Shown here one piece after another: positions 33,391 through 46,700 of a stretch of 64,000 bases of DNA. The notes under the pieces are model-generated. The model was given only the letters and a program-made list of their open reading frames with translations. It ran no database searches and was not told where the DNA came from. Each line of letters begins with the position of its first letter. The first letter of the stretch is position 1. The stretch covers positions 25,155,482 to 25,219,481 of the forward strand of contig NC_088205.1 of assembly GCF_037126465.1 (NCBI RefSeq), in the 5' to 3' direction. The stretch comes from Ornithodoros turicata (Eukaryota; Arthropoda; Arachnida; Ixodida; Argasidae). The translations under genes were made by a program, and so were the position numbers.

Positions 33391-34332
33391 TCCCAGTAAA
33401 CCAGAAATATCCCAGGTACGTCCCACAAAGGTCGCACATGTCGCATATCTCCGCCACGTCTATGCGACGTTACCTGTACATCCACAATTGGACCTCGAAA
33501 AGTATCTTACTTTCTATATCCCTGGGACATCTGATAGATGTAAAAAGAAAGGCGCAAGCGCGCTTTATTTTTCGGAGACATTTAGGACACGTGACCTTTA
33601 GTGGCGTGACGTAAGCAAACGGAGAAAAATTGTAGGTTTACTGCTTTATCTACCAAGTAATCACATTATAGACGGTTGCTTGAGTTAAAAACACAATATT
33701 TGCAGGGATGGGGTGTAAGGAACGCTCGCAGCTATACGCTGACGTCGTTTGCAGACTCTCAAGTTAACGGCAAAGACGTTGTCACCGTTGCAAACGTAAT
33801 ACGCCACGATACACTTGATGAACGTACTCCAACAATTTATATTTCAGTATATGCTCGCTCTGGTATCTCTTGAAATCCCCGTACGCGGCGGAGGGACCAA
33901 AAAGGGAGCCTGCGTCTCATATCAGTCATATGGTGAAAGGCGAAAGCTCCTTTACTATCGCGCGGTCTGCATTGGTCTTGCATTATGACCGAAAGTTGAC
34001 CCCCCCCACCAAGTGGGGTGTGCTGCCAAAAGTAGATGCCCTTTTGTTTAATTAGTGTGTGCAGCATTCAATTGCTATAGCAATCAATCACTATCAATTT
34101 CAAATTGATTCAACACAAGAATAGCATAACTTTTAAAATATCCCAGGAACATCCAAATATCCAAAATAGATGTCTATGCGACGGTTCTGGGATGTGAAAA
34201 CAGTAGGAATCTGGCAGTCGCATGGATGTACTTTCTACGTAAACGGGCTCTCTGTGAAGCTCCCATGGATATCCTAACATACAATTTGCGATATCCCCAG
34301 GATGTACCTGGGATGTATATGGTTTGTTGGGA
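33391..34332. mobile_element. Inverted-repeat element with CCCAACAAACCA tips
   Basis: The left end TCCCAGTAAACCAGAAATAT CCCAGGTACGTCC and the inverted right end TCCCAACAAACCATATACAT CCCAGGTACATCC match. Internal ATCCCAGGRACATCC words recur near 33515 and 34140. The interior has no transposase. Target duplication was not resolved. Confidence 0.65.
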
Positions 34333-34893
34333 TGGAAACCCTGCATAAAGTAGTTGAAACGTTATGGGCAAGAAACTGACACAAACACAATGGCAGATAT
34401 TTCGCTGAATTTGCAGGCATGTACATACAAGCCGTACACGCTCTTTTCAACGTATTTGGACTCGAGTCCCTCAATGTGTCATGAACAATTAAGCCCATCG
34501 TGACCTGCATCAGTGAGGGTAGCCACGTTTGGGTAGTATTCCTCATAGAAGAGGGGCCAGTCTGCTGTTGTCAGTATGCTTACAAAATACCAGAACATAC
34601 TATCTACACAGATCTAGGCGGCCAAAGAAGACCTTGCTACATCAAGGTGCATTAGCTCAAACAATCATCACTTGTGTCTCTGGGTTTCCGCCACCAACAC
34701 ATTTCGTTGTTTGAAATGTGGAAAAGAAACACAAATGACATGCCGAATGCTTCAAAATGTTGGTCTCAAGTGACAGAGATTCAAAGACAGCCACCATCAA
34801 CAAAGCCTCAAAGCATGTACCAAATTGCCTGGAATAAGGAACGTCAGCCTCAAACCTAAGCAGTGGTATACAAAGTCAATTTTAGCAACAATG
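34333..34893. other. Unassigned sequence
   Basis: Nothing recognised. Confidence 0.4.
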
Positions 34894-34901
34894 ATCACTA
34901 C

Positions 34902-37094
34902 CAGTGTTCCGGGTAACTTATTACTGTAACTACTCTACTTATTTTGGTAACTTTTAACTGAACTCAGTGCTTTTTTCTTCTAGTACCTTCTGGAAGAAAT
35001 TGGTGCTTTTTTCAGGTAACTTGAGCAAAGTTACAAGTTACTTTCTTTTCCACTTCTCATCCACAATGAACGCAGACTTGTAAACACCCCCCCCCCCCCC
35101 CCTGAGACTAGGGAACATGAAGGGACAGATACAACACGAAGTCTCATTACATTATGAATCAACCTCACCAGCTCACTTGCTTCTTAGCGATCTTTTCATT
35201 GTCATATCCTCATGCAAGCTTCGTCCCACATAACTAGGGAGTGACTTTTTCGGGTTAAATGCCTGCCTCAGATTCAGGGGGAGAAAATTGTGAATTATTT
35301 TTAAATCTGTTATTCAGGGAGAAATATGACGATAATTGTGCCTTCGGGTGTTGTTGGGTGATTTTGTTTCTCCTCTTGTCTATTAAGTCCTTTTCTAATC
35401 TTTTTCTTTTTTAGGGGGGGGGGCTACCAGGGCCAATCCCCGAAGGCACAGACGGTGCTGACACACATGGGTGTATTTCTGGGAACATAACTGACCCATT
35501 CTTACACATGTCACACGTGGGTAGCTTTGTTTTTCTTCAGTGGGAACGTCACTTGAGGGTTTCATACATAGTGACTGGAATCCGGGCAGAAATCGGGTTG
35601 CAAACAAACTGGTCGGACGTCAGTTCGGGGGGAATAACCTGGCGGAATCTGGTTTAACCTGAAAAAGTCGCTCCCTACATATACCCCACCTCTTGAGACT
35701 TCGTGAGAACCTCTTGAGACTTCGTGTTGTGTCTGTCCCTTCGTGTTCCCTAATCTCGGGGGTTTTATATTATTCATCAACTTCACCAGCCCGCTTCCTT
35801 CTTAGCCATCTTGTCAATGCGGACTTGTTTCATTTTATTTTTCTGCTTGTCTGCTCTCCTTTCTCATAGCTGCAAGGTAAATGCTTCCAGATCCTCACTT
35901 ATGTGGGGGAGGTGATTTCTTTGTCGAAACGTGTAGTGGGTGGAGGGGAGGGGAGAGAGGGAAACCCAATGTATAAACTAACGTTTTGGTGTGGCATCTT
36001 GAAGTGGCAAGGAATGCATGACGGTGAAATAAACTGATGAAAAAGCCGTGCAGCAAATTTTTGGGGCTACAAAAATAAATGTCCATCTTCCGGAAGGATT
36101 TCCACATGAGCTGCACGATTTTTGACAACTTTTAGCTCAACTTTTACTCATTGTGTACATTTACCCGTTTCTGTTCAGGATCCAAAATAAATTATAGCGC
36201 CATACGTTTTTACATTTTTCATAACCACTAAGCCCTGATGTACTAGATTTAGTACAGGACGCCATCTTCTATGGCACAGGAATGGTAACCACGTATTTTC
36301 TATATTTTGGGTCATTGGACGCTATACAAACCAAGTCAGGTTGGGGAAAAAAATTCAACTGAATATTTAAAAAATCAGGGCTGAAAGGGTTAAAATTTGT
36401 CTATTTAATATCTAAGCACTTTTCGGGAAAACAGATTAGCTGGGTAGATTGTCGGCCAATGCCCAACATAGTGGTACCAGTTTCATAGATGGGTTTCTTG
36501 ATGTGACCGTCCCTATAAGGAAACACATAAATGTACTGCTTTTTCCATCATATAGATCACTGATATAATTTTTGAATAGTTTAATCATACTTTGCTGTAT
36601 CATACGAACAGTACTTCAGTTTTGTGTGTGTGTGTTCTTTACTTTTTTGACGTAAGCTTACTCTCATTGTGAGACCAATAATGTTGTGTGCTCTACGCAA
36701 AGCATTTGGGAACCTTCACCGCTGAAACTCAGTCTGGTACCCATCACCATTTGTGCACCCTTGGAAGCCGAGAAACATTTGAATTATGCCACATACCAAA
36801 AGCATTCTGAGCGTGTTGCTATCCCACACTCCCAACGGTGATGACACCAAGGTCTCAACTGATTATGCACACATAGGTCAAGACCTAGTTATGGCATGGT
36901 AGCAAGTAACTTGTAAGAAACTCATTCCTTTTCATAAGTAACTAAGGAACTTAAAGTTCATTTTCAGAACTTGTAACTTGTTAGTAACTTGTTAGTTGTG
37001 TTGTAACTTTGTTAGTAACTTAGTTACATATTTAGCTGCATAACGTAACTCGTCACTAACTAGTTTCGTTTAGAGGGTAACTTTCTCATCTCTG
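34902..37094. mobile_element. hAT-type element with GTAACTT subterminal repeats
   Basis: The tip CAGTGTTCCGGGTAACTTA and the inverted right tip CAGAGATGAGAAAGTTACC are flanked by ATCACTAC and ATCACTTC (7/8 match). Both ends are rich in GTAACTT words. It is the longest of three relatives (others at 6451 and 23295). No transposase frame was recognised. It contains the element at 35236-35676. Its right end lies about 60 bp past the GTF2H1 poly(A) signal. Confidence 0.75.
35236..35676 (-). mobile_element. AGGGAGTGAC-TIR element, nested
   Basis: AGGGAGTGACTTTTTCGGGT at the left and its inverted form ending at 35676 bound the copy. The interior is the reverse complement of parts of the 42789-43320 copy (for example GGGTTTCATACATAGTGACT). 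It sits inside the hAT-type element, so it inserted later. Confidence 0.78.
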
Positions 37095-37163
37095 ATCACT
37101 TCTACTTTTACGAGAGTGAAGCTGACCAAGATGTAAATGATCTCCGCAATCGTAGATTCACAT

Positions 37164-37169
37164 TTTATT
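37164..37169 (-). terminator. GTF2H1: GTF2H1 poly(A) signal (AATAAA on minus strand)
   Basis: AATAAA on the minus strand about 515 bp after the GTF2H1 stop codon. No earlier canonical signal was noticed, so the 3' UTR probably spans 37682 to about 37145. Confidence 0.55.
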
Positions 37170-37682
37170 ATTTAGTGTCTACTCTGTTATTACAAATCGT
37201 ATTGCCAGTATACCTAAAGACAACGCAACCTCGACTCCATGTGGCAGGGTATTTGTGCCCAAAGCACTCACCCCAGATCATCCACTTACACACATGCACT
37301 TTCACACCCTGAATATGTGCTGCAGACTACTGGTCCAACAAAGTTCTGCTCACATATATCCTTGACGCAGAGGATGAATCTGCAAGGTGTCTGATGGAAT
37401 AAACAACCGCCCTGGTGATATTGGGCCCGTAAACCAGTTGGGTCGACAGATGTCCTTGAGATGACGTTCTTGAGACGACGGCCTTGGCACAACTCTCTGC
37501 AGCTTGCAGCATGATGTTTCCACAGCAAGGAAAGTCCAACATCTGCATGACTTGCACTGTCATGTACCATTCTGTGGCACTTGTGTCCTTTGTACAGATG
37601 CACTGCACTTCAGCTAGCAGCTGCTCGTTCTCATGCACTTCGGGTTTATAGCTTTGTTCTTTTTTTTCATAATTAGAGTTTT

Positions 37683-37772
37683 TCATTTGAGACCCAGTGA
37701 CATTCGTCTCGACTGCCACGTTGTGAATTTGTTGTAGGCCACTTGCAACATGCTCATCAGGTGGTCTGCCAA
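37683..37772 (-). CDS. GTF2H1: GTF2H1 terminal exon
   Basis: Acceptor TTTACTTTTTCCTATACATGCAG (positions 37773-37795), then [20 protein letters not shown] and SRR, stop TGA at 37685-37683. Human p62 ends with the similar AYNKLHTWQSRR. Confidence 0.95.
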   Translation of the reverse strand: MADHLMSMLQVAYNKFTTWQSRRMSLGLK

Positions 37773-40700
37773 CTGCATGTATAGGAAAAAGTAAACAGTT
37801 GTGAGTCGCATAATCACAATGAAATCCACATTTTATACATTTTGACGTGCCACGCGTTTACTAATACTTGCGCCATAGAGCTATGAACACACAACACGCA
37901 AGAGTGAAGTCCATAATGTGGTGCAGAAGCTCCCACGTGTTTGGGTATAGGTACGAGCATTCGGTGAAAAAAGAAGCCTTACAATCCTAGACAGACCCTG
38001 ACTAGGTGACAAAGACCCCAAAGGGACGGTGTCGTCCGTAAACCCACCTATGAAACCGATGCCACTGTGTTTGGCATGAGCCAAAAGTCTACCTGGCTAT
38101 TTTTTTCGTCCGAAAAGTGCTTCGATAGTATGTAAACAAATTTTAAAGATTCGCGCTGCCTGCGCAGCTGCAGAAGCTCCAGTGGCGTGATATCACTCCG
38201 TAAGCGGAGGAGTGAGAGGGCGGTGCGTATAGAAGGAAAGGTGCCGTCCAGACGCCCCTTAAAGGAGCACAGAAAGAGCTTCACGAGTAACGACACGACA
38301 GAGTCACGACAATTTTTTTCAAGCCAAGCCATTAACCTGACTGCTAAAACGCACCATGCGAAGTGATTCACTCGACAGATGCATACATATCGTGGAATTC
38401 GATTTTGAAAATCGCGACCGCACGCAACGGTGGCAATGCCCGCAACTAGCCGCCAGAGTCGTTTTGACGTCATCGCGGTGCAACCCGCTAACTCGTTTGC
38501 TTGTTTGGAGAAGCGCCATCTGTTTCAGAGAGAGAGAACTAGGAGTACAAACAAAAAAGAAACAAAAAGTGTAAAAAGCGCCGGCCCCAATTGGAGCGCG
38601 GTCTCTCTTGTAACCCCGATGACATGCCAACCCTCCTCTTCCTCCTCGTTTCAGCCTGCAGAGCGAGTCGAGCGGGAAAGCGCGCGTTCCAAGAAAAATA
38701 CTAATCCTCACCTGAGGAAGCGTGGACCTCCACGCAAAAGCTTGTACAAATTAAACTTAAACAAAAATCTTCAGTGTCGGTTTCTGTATTTTGTTTATGT
38801 GATCTACAGGCCTTGGACTCCCCCCTCTTCGTATACGCTTCCAAGAAAAATACTGCGTACAGCGAATTTCTTTTGTGTTAGTTGTCACGTCAAGTTACAT
38901 CCTTTCGTAATTCGCCAGAAACAGAAAATCTTTTGGATGGCTTTCTGGCCTCCTTTAACTCTATGAGACACCCGCACGGCCGCAGCATTCCTTTTCTCAA
39001 AGACGTGCCATCACTGGCTGGTTACAGAATGACGTTTTCTCATTATTCTAGAGAGGGAATTCCGGCATAGTCTCAGCATCCGGCGTCTGCTCTTGGCATG
39101 CATTCCGTCGAATAACAGTGAAGCCAGTATTTCGCGTATGATTTTCGTTACCGTCGTTAGGGGTCCGTAAGAAATTAAATGACACTACAGTTCCGAAATC
39201 GACTGGAACGGATGCAACCGTCCGTTTAAGTAAAGTCACCACACAACACAATGGATGGCACTGAGGATAAAATTTTGCTGAAATGCAACAGTGACAGCAA
39301 AAACAACAATGACCTGCACAAGAGCTGCAGTGCAGGGTAGTTGGTACATGATCACACTAAATATCAGCAGCCAAAAAAAACAAAGATGGACAGACAGTAG
39401 CACCAGGCAGACACCACAACTGCTAATTCTCAACTAACATAATTTATTCTGGAACAGTATAAGCTTATATACGACGAATGAAAGCACTATTACTCTTATA
39501 CAAAGAACCACACATTCCTGTACTCCCATGCAGATAGTCAGACCAAGCAGTTTAGATAACTAATCTTCTGTAAGCCTGATAGACGGAACGCTAGCACAAC
39601 CATTGCTGCTGTTAGTCACAAAAGCCTCCCAAGTTACTCTAGCAGATTGTGACTGATATGATGCCTTTACCATTGTACTTCCAACAAAGGTCCACATCCG
39701 CATTCGCGACAATGGATAGAAAGATTGTTTCTTTGGCTGCTTGTATTTAGTGTGAACAATGATCTGGCAAGATATTGCATAGACCTGGATAGTACAGGGC
39801 TATACAAAACAAAATAAAGAAGACCGTGTCTTCATACATTTTTCTATCTTTCTTAATTGCTGCATGAGACATTGCACCATAGATGACATTATTACTTCCT
39901 AATTTTAGCTGTGGTAGTGAAGATCACATGATCGTTTATATGACGCGTCAGCCCAGGTTGGGTGACAGTTTTGTGCATGTGTGAAAAAAGTGTTGAGAGG
40001 CACATAAACCAAAACAGGGATTAAAGAGAAGATAATGTCAGAGAGGCTGAGCTCCCCTTGATTTGGCAGCTCAAATTATCAATAGTACATCTTTTTAACT
40101 TCTTCTGTCCTGATCATAGGCATGTTCTAGCAGTCTAAGTGTTCTCAATCCACGAAAAAAAAAAAAAAAGCATTAAATAACTTCAATTTGCTTTTGCCCA
40201 ATTACTGCAGCATGCATGAAGCATTTCATCTTGTACCTCGGGCTTTTGTTTACTAGCTTGAGCTAGTTCACCCCTTCCCCCACTTTTTCCTCGTCAAACC
40301 TCTTTTAAAACAGGTCATGAAATCTTTGGGTTACATGCACAGGACTGACATTGTCAGTATCAGCTATATTGAACACCTCACATAATGAACGTAAAACAAA
40401 CGTCCCAGAAGAAACTTACATCAGGACTGTAATGCTCTCGAAGCAGCTTATCCTGGAATGGCTGCAACTTTGCATACTGGAACCTTTCTAATGTACTCCT
40501 CATGTTCACCACCTATAAATTCAATGAGTAATGTTACGTAAGGTTTTTTTCACTTCAAACGTGGGACTATACAGCTCGTACACCAGCAAAGTGCAGACTG
40601 GATTTCCAGCTCGTATGGAATAGTCGTCTTCTCCGAAATCGTGTACGGCTCAACCACCAAGCACAGGGAACTCTTCAAAGTTATTATCTTTGCAACCACC

Positions 40701-43700
40701 CACCTACAGACATACTGTATTTTCACGTGTATAAGCCACACCGCCGATAAGCCGTAGGACACGTTTTTAGGAACTTTTTGAAAATTTTCGGGCAGATAAG
40801 CCGCGGGCAATATGACACGACTTGTTTGTGGGACAAAGGAGATCATAGGGAAGGCCATAAACCCTGTGGTCTATACTCCGAGGTCGGCAAGGTGTACGAC
40901 AAAGAAGGTCAGTTCTAGCATTCTACGAAGATCGGATTGTGCCCTTGTTCTATGTTTTTCATGGATCGAGGGTCAGTTGCCTTCCGGAAGACACGAATCA
41001 CCGTCACCACTTTCGTTAAAGCTGCTTGAGGGAAGGCACCAGGAATATCAGTCTACTCGAATGTGGACGCACCTAGACGCGCCCCTAGAAGTTGAAAAAA
41101 AGCTTCGTACGTGAAAATGCAGACACAATGCAGCAGTGAAGCTTTATCTTTGAATGGGTTAACGAAATCTGAATGGTTCAATGAAAATATTTTGGTAGGT
41201 TGAGGTGTTCAAGTAGTATTTACTAGAATATTTAACTGTAATCAAAGACCACATTAGTTGCAATAACATTCACCAAACTGAATACAGTCATAGTCACAGC
41301 TTCCAGGCTTCCGAAATTCTGGTTTCTGCCACTTACACAGGCACGGGTCAGCACTAAATACAGTAGTCCCTCGTTAGAACGAAATCGCTTTTTACAAATT
41401 ATCGCTTATTTCGAAGCTTCACCAGGTCCCAATCAAAATACATTTATTTTGAACCGCTTTATTCGAAGTTCACCGTGGGCCAACTCCGCATAGTACGAAA
41501 ATGCAAGACGCGGGAACGTCTTGATGCAGCATCCCGCTTTTTCCCTCCACTCGCAAACGGCAACAACGGCCGATGGGCAACACGAAGGAGAGCGAGAGCG
41601 GTGGCGCACGTGCAATTGCCCACCTCTCCGACTCTCTGATCACGTGATGCGCCTGTAGCGGTGGGGAGGGAAACTGTTGGTTCGCTTTTCGACATGACGC
41701 ATGACACCAGCAAAGTCCATTTGACTTTGGAGCAGAAAGTCGCCCTCATCCGCCAAGTAGAAAAGGGTGAACGTTCAAAATTTGACATCTCCAAGGACTT
41801 CAATATTCTACGCTCGCAACCATACTGAAGGAGAAGCACGACGTACTGGATGGCTTCGAGAAAAGTTTGTCAAGCAAGAGGATGCGCGTCCGTGATTTGA
41901 GACACCCTGATATGGAGGCTGTACTTTTGGAATGCCCGAACAGAGCCGGAACATTGCACAACTCAGACCTGTACAGGAGGGTTCACGAACTCGTTGGACA
42001 GGAAGTAGACGACGACTCCGATTCTTTCATTCTTGTCGATGCGGACAAGCCCGTTGTTGGTGTCACTATGAACGAGGAAATCGTCGATGTTGTGTGGGGT
42101 GCGAAAAGTCAAAACGAAGACCTGGAAGATGTATCACAGGAAATTCTGTTGACGGCGGAAACCCGTAATATACTTCATCTTTTGCGCAACAAAGTCTGAT
42201 GTGGCGTGGAGGTGACTGCACCCTTATGCACGTCCTCAAGAAACTGGAAGACACGCTGTTGCTGTTGCGATTACGAGCTTTTTCTCACCACAATAAAGGT
42301 TTGTAAGACTGCATTTTTCATTGTGTTCTTGAAATTACTTGTTCAAATGCGCTCCCACACAATTTCGGTCAAATTATACCGTATTTATTGTGCTCCCACT
42401 TTTATCAAAATACTCCTTATATCGAATTTTTTTCCAGTCCCGACGACTTTGTTGTAACGAGGGTCTACTGTACTCCGCAACAGTGATGTAGCCAGGGGGA
42501 GAGGGTTCATTGTATCATTGGTAATGCATTTGGAAGAGGAGCAGCGAATGACAACAATTGTTACCCCCTACAACATCTTTGGTTTTGCCAATAAAATGGC
42601 AAAGCAGTATGTACCGAACCAGGACACAGCAATGAGAACAGCTGTCTACATAGCAACAATAAGGCAGAAGCATGGTAGCATTATGATGAAGCTCTCCCAT
42701 CAAAGGTGGTCATCCTTGCCACCATGAGGATATTTCTCGCTGTGTACATAAGCTGCCAAACACTTGCAAAATTTTGTATTGCATATATAGGGAGTGACTT
42801 TTTCGGGTTAAACCCGATTCCGCCCGGTTATTCCCCCCGAACTGACCTCCGACCAATTCAGGTTAAACCCGATTTCTCCCCGAATTCCAGTCACTATGAA
42901 ACCCTCAAGTGACGTCTCCACTGAAGATGAACAAAGGAACACATGTAAGAATGGGTCACTTACGTTCCCAGCAATACACCCATGTGTGTCAGCACTCCCA
43001 AGCAGAACAACATCTTGGCCCAATATTGGACTGATATTGGCAATGTCGGCCCAATATTGGGCCAAGGTGCTGTCTATGCCTTTGGGATTAGTGCCGGCAG
43101 GGTAACCCCCCCCCCCCCCCCCCCCACATACACACACACACAAAAAAAAGAAGAAAGATTAGGAAAGGTCTTAATAGACAAGGTGAGAAACAAAACACCC
43201 GATGACACTCGAAGGCATAATTATCACCCGATTTCTCCCCGAATTACAGGCTTAAAAATAGCACCCGATTTCTACCCCCCGAATCTGAGAAAGGCATTTA
43301 ACCTGAAAAAGTCACTCCCTATGTATATGTAGAGCCTGAAGTTCTGGGAAATATTTTCTTTCCTAAATTCGGGGGACAAAAACCGGGTAAATAAACATGT
43401 GCTCTAAATTCATGCAAATTCGGGTGGAAAAAACCTCCAGTATGCTAAATTCGGGGAGAAATAGGGCTCCGTCACTCAAGCTAAGTATACTAGTTTGGAA
43501 CAAACAATGATGTAACTGCATTTGCTGCCAAAGAGGTTCCTGTGCATTCCTACAGATGTCTCAGTGAGGGCAATTTGCTGGGTAAAAATCTGGTTTCATC
43601 CTAATGAGGCAACCTTCAATTTGGGGAGCAAATTCGGGGGAAGGATCTGGTTAAACCCAAAAACTTCTGTCTCTGTACAGTCGCCAAACGATTTTTCAGA

Positions 43701-46700
43701 CTTCTAGAAGCCACAAGATCGGTCTGAATTATCGAGCAGTCCAAATTTTTAGTCAATGACACAAATTTCTCCCAAAATGATTTTTATTAAAGGAAGCTCA
43801 AAGAGGCACACAAAGCTATCAACGCACATCTGCTTTGCTGCGTGTATGCGAGAAATGGTGCCGCGACGTACTTCGGCTAATGTCATGTTGTCACGGTAAA
43901 CATTTCCGAGCGTATCGACGGCTGCCACTACTGCTGCCACTGCAGGAGTAGCAATAGCACTCACGTCATCGTCGGAGCCTTCTGTCGCCAGGTCAAGGAC
44001 TTGTGAAACGATTTGCCCATCAGCCATTTCGGCACAAAATTCTGCACATTCATCCACTTCGGCGTATGTTTCAAACGTTACACTTGCAGGTATCGTCACA
44101 CCTGAGCGTCGGAGGTCCTCTACCAATGGTCATACCAATGGTCATACCGATGGTGATACCAACGGTGCTCGTACTCCGTATTTGCGTACTGTCCTTGCAA
44201 AATCCACAGTGACGAAAACTGTTTGCTATAGTACTCCCTTTCACTGCTTCCCACGAGTCGGCAAGAATATGAAGCGCGGCGACAAGCGTAACATTATAAG
44301 TTAGTTTTGTTTTCGTAGCATAGCGGAACATGCGAGAGCAGGAGGGACCGGTAGAGGACCTTGAGATTTTTTATCGTTCCTTGGTTCATGGGCTGCAGGA
44401 CACTTGTTGTATTCGGAGGCAAGAACTCTAAACATATCACCTGGAGGTTCTGTAGTGCGCCATGAGCTGCACAGTTATCGGATCCTCCTGACATCGTCAA
44501 CACCAAAGACAATGTTGACGGTACTGCCGTCACCGTTGAAGAATCAATCGCGGTATCAGCGGGTGTCTGTGCCGCTGACATGCTCACGTCTTCATCGCAT
44601 TCGTCAGTATCCACAAAGTCGATCAAGCCCCCTCAGGATCACTTGAAGGCGTGGACATCATTTTGTGATCTCACTTCTTGTCTCCACCAATAGCTTGTTT
44701 ATGGGTGCTTGTGCATAACCTCATCAGTGGTGCGTGCGCATAAACTCCGCCTCCACGCGCGCGCGGAGGCACGCCGTCAGCAAAGGCGAAGCGAAAGATA
44801 AGAGAAGAAAAAAAAAAAAAATAGAGGCGAATATGTACAAAAAATCGAACCTTACCTGCGAAGAAACAGTCCGAATGTTTGTATGTCAAAGTACATTGGC
44901 TCAATGGGGCGTCTGATAAAGCCACAACTTTTATCCTAAATATTGGAAAGTTTGAATTTTCGGAGTCCCAAAAATTGGTCGGTGACTGTGTATGTTTGTG
45001 CCTTTTGGAAGGCACTCTGATCATTTTGAATAATGCTTTGAAGAAAGCATTGTTTTTGACTAAAGATTCTTACAGTTTGATAATTCAGAACAACTTTATG
45101 GTTCCTAGAAGTCTGAAAACTATTCTGACGTCACTGCAGAATTACGAAAGATCATACTTTTTCTTCTAATTGAGGTGTTGTCGTTGGAAAGCAAGACCAG
45201 AAATGCCTGAGAAGCTCCTGCAGAGCCACGTAGGTACTCCGAAGCTCACGCTGCACATCTTCTGGAACTGTATCTGGAAATAATAAGAAATACGAGCAAC
45301 CTATGAGCGCCTGAAGTTCTATGTGAATCTGCACCTCGATAACACATCCTTATGAAATGTTTTTACACACACTGACAGTGTACAGGTAAGGACAACATAT
45401 TTTGTTCTTGTTTGAAAACATCCATGTGACTTGGTTTCCATGACAATATGACTGAAGAATTTTCATGGGAACCAATGCACGTTGTGTATTTTCTGCACTG
45501 CACTTCCATCAACTCAACCATTTCAAAACGACTTTCGATTGTGTGTAATTTTCTGAACCAGAGTGGAATGAAAGTTACCGTCTGCTACATGGTTCACGGC
45601 CATTGTGTTTCAGCTATGAGATGCATTTTAAAGCCTCACTGTCACGTTACACTGGCCGCTTCAGTTGCCTGCATCACAGTATGTCACGCCATTTTTTGGT
45701 GCATTGGATCTCCCAGAACTGTTGATGCAGAAAATGCTTACAACTCTCTTTGCTACAGATGACGATGACTCCACACTTCAGAGATGCAACTTTATACTTT
45801 AATTACAGATTTCTTGGTGAAATATGGGTGAGTCGCAATTTAGGCCTGTGCGAATAGTGATTTTTCAGTTCGAATCGAATACAAATCGAATAGTAAAGGG
45901 CACCAAATCGAATACGAATAAGTATCGAATCGAATCAAATGCACAACAAATAACGCAGGGGAACTAAAACACGACGTACTTTAATTCAGAAAATACAAAT
46001 ACAACTGTTACTACAGTTCAAGCTGCCCGAATTCTGTCAGTCAGACCTTGCTGCCGTGGAGAAAAGCCAGCTGTTCAACATGTTCAGGCAAGAGATCACA
46101 ATGACGATTTGTGACAGTGCTGCTGCAGGTAGAGAGAAGTCGTTCGTTGTCAACCTGCATTGCTGGTATGGAGAGGTACCTTCGGGCTGCTCTTGCAAGA
46201 TGGGGGTATTTCTGTTTTCCGGTTGTACCGCACCATGACAAAGGATTTTCTTGTCGAGGGAGAAGTGGTGGCTCCAAGTGCTGACACAGCTGGTCTGGTC
46301 ATTTATTGGTGCCTCTTGAAGGTACACACTTTTTCCCATTGCCAATTGTTCAAAGATGCCCCACACAGCCAACTTCTCCGTGCCTTCTGCATTCTCTTGA
46401 CGAGCAGGAAACCTTGCAGGTTCCAAAGGGTCTGAAAAATCTCTCTCAACAGTTGTGTATGTCGGTGTCTTGATGTAGCTCTTTTCTGTTCCAGTTAAGA
46501 AACAGATATCTTTGAACCTCGGGTCAAGTACAGTAGCTAGAACACAAAGAGGAGTTGTCTTGTAACTGGGGAATCTTGTTTTTAAGGATGGTTCGAAGTT
46601 CTTTCCAAAGGTGGCACTTTCATTGTCTCCACATGGCAGTTCTTTTTTGAGTACACTGTGCACACAGTGCAGAAGAAGGATAACTTCTGATTCTTCAAAG

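Noticed and set aside
38430..38966. 178-codon plus frame
   Set aside because: It spans a repeat and a retroelement-type tail, shows low-complexity composition and no motif.
43098..43130. Poly-C runs here and at 2547, 10448 and 35085 as structured elements
   Set aside because: Simple homopolymers, two of them inside copies of one transposon family; length is assembly-sensitive.
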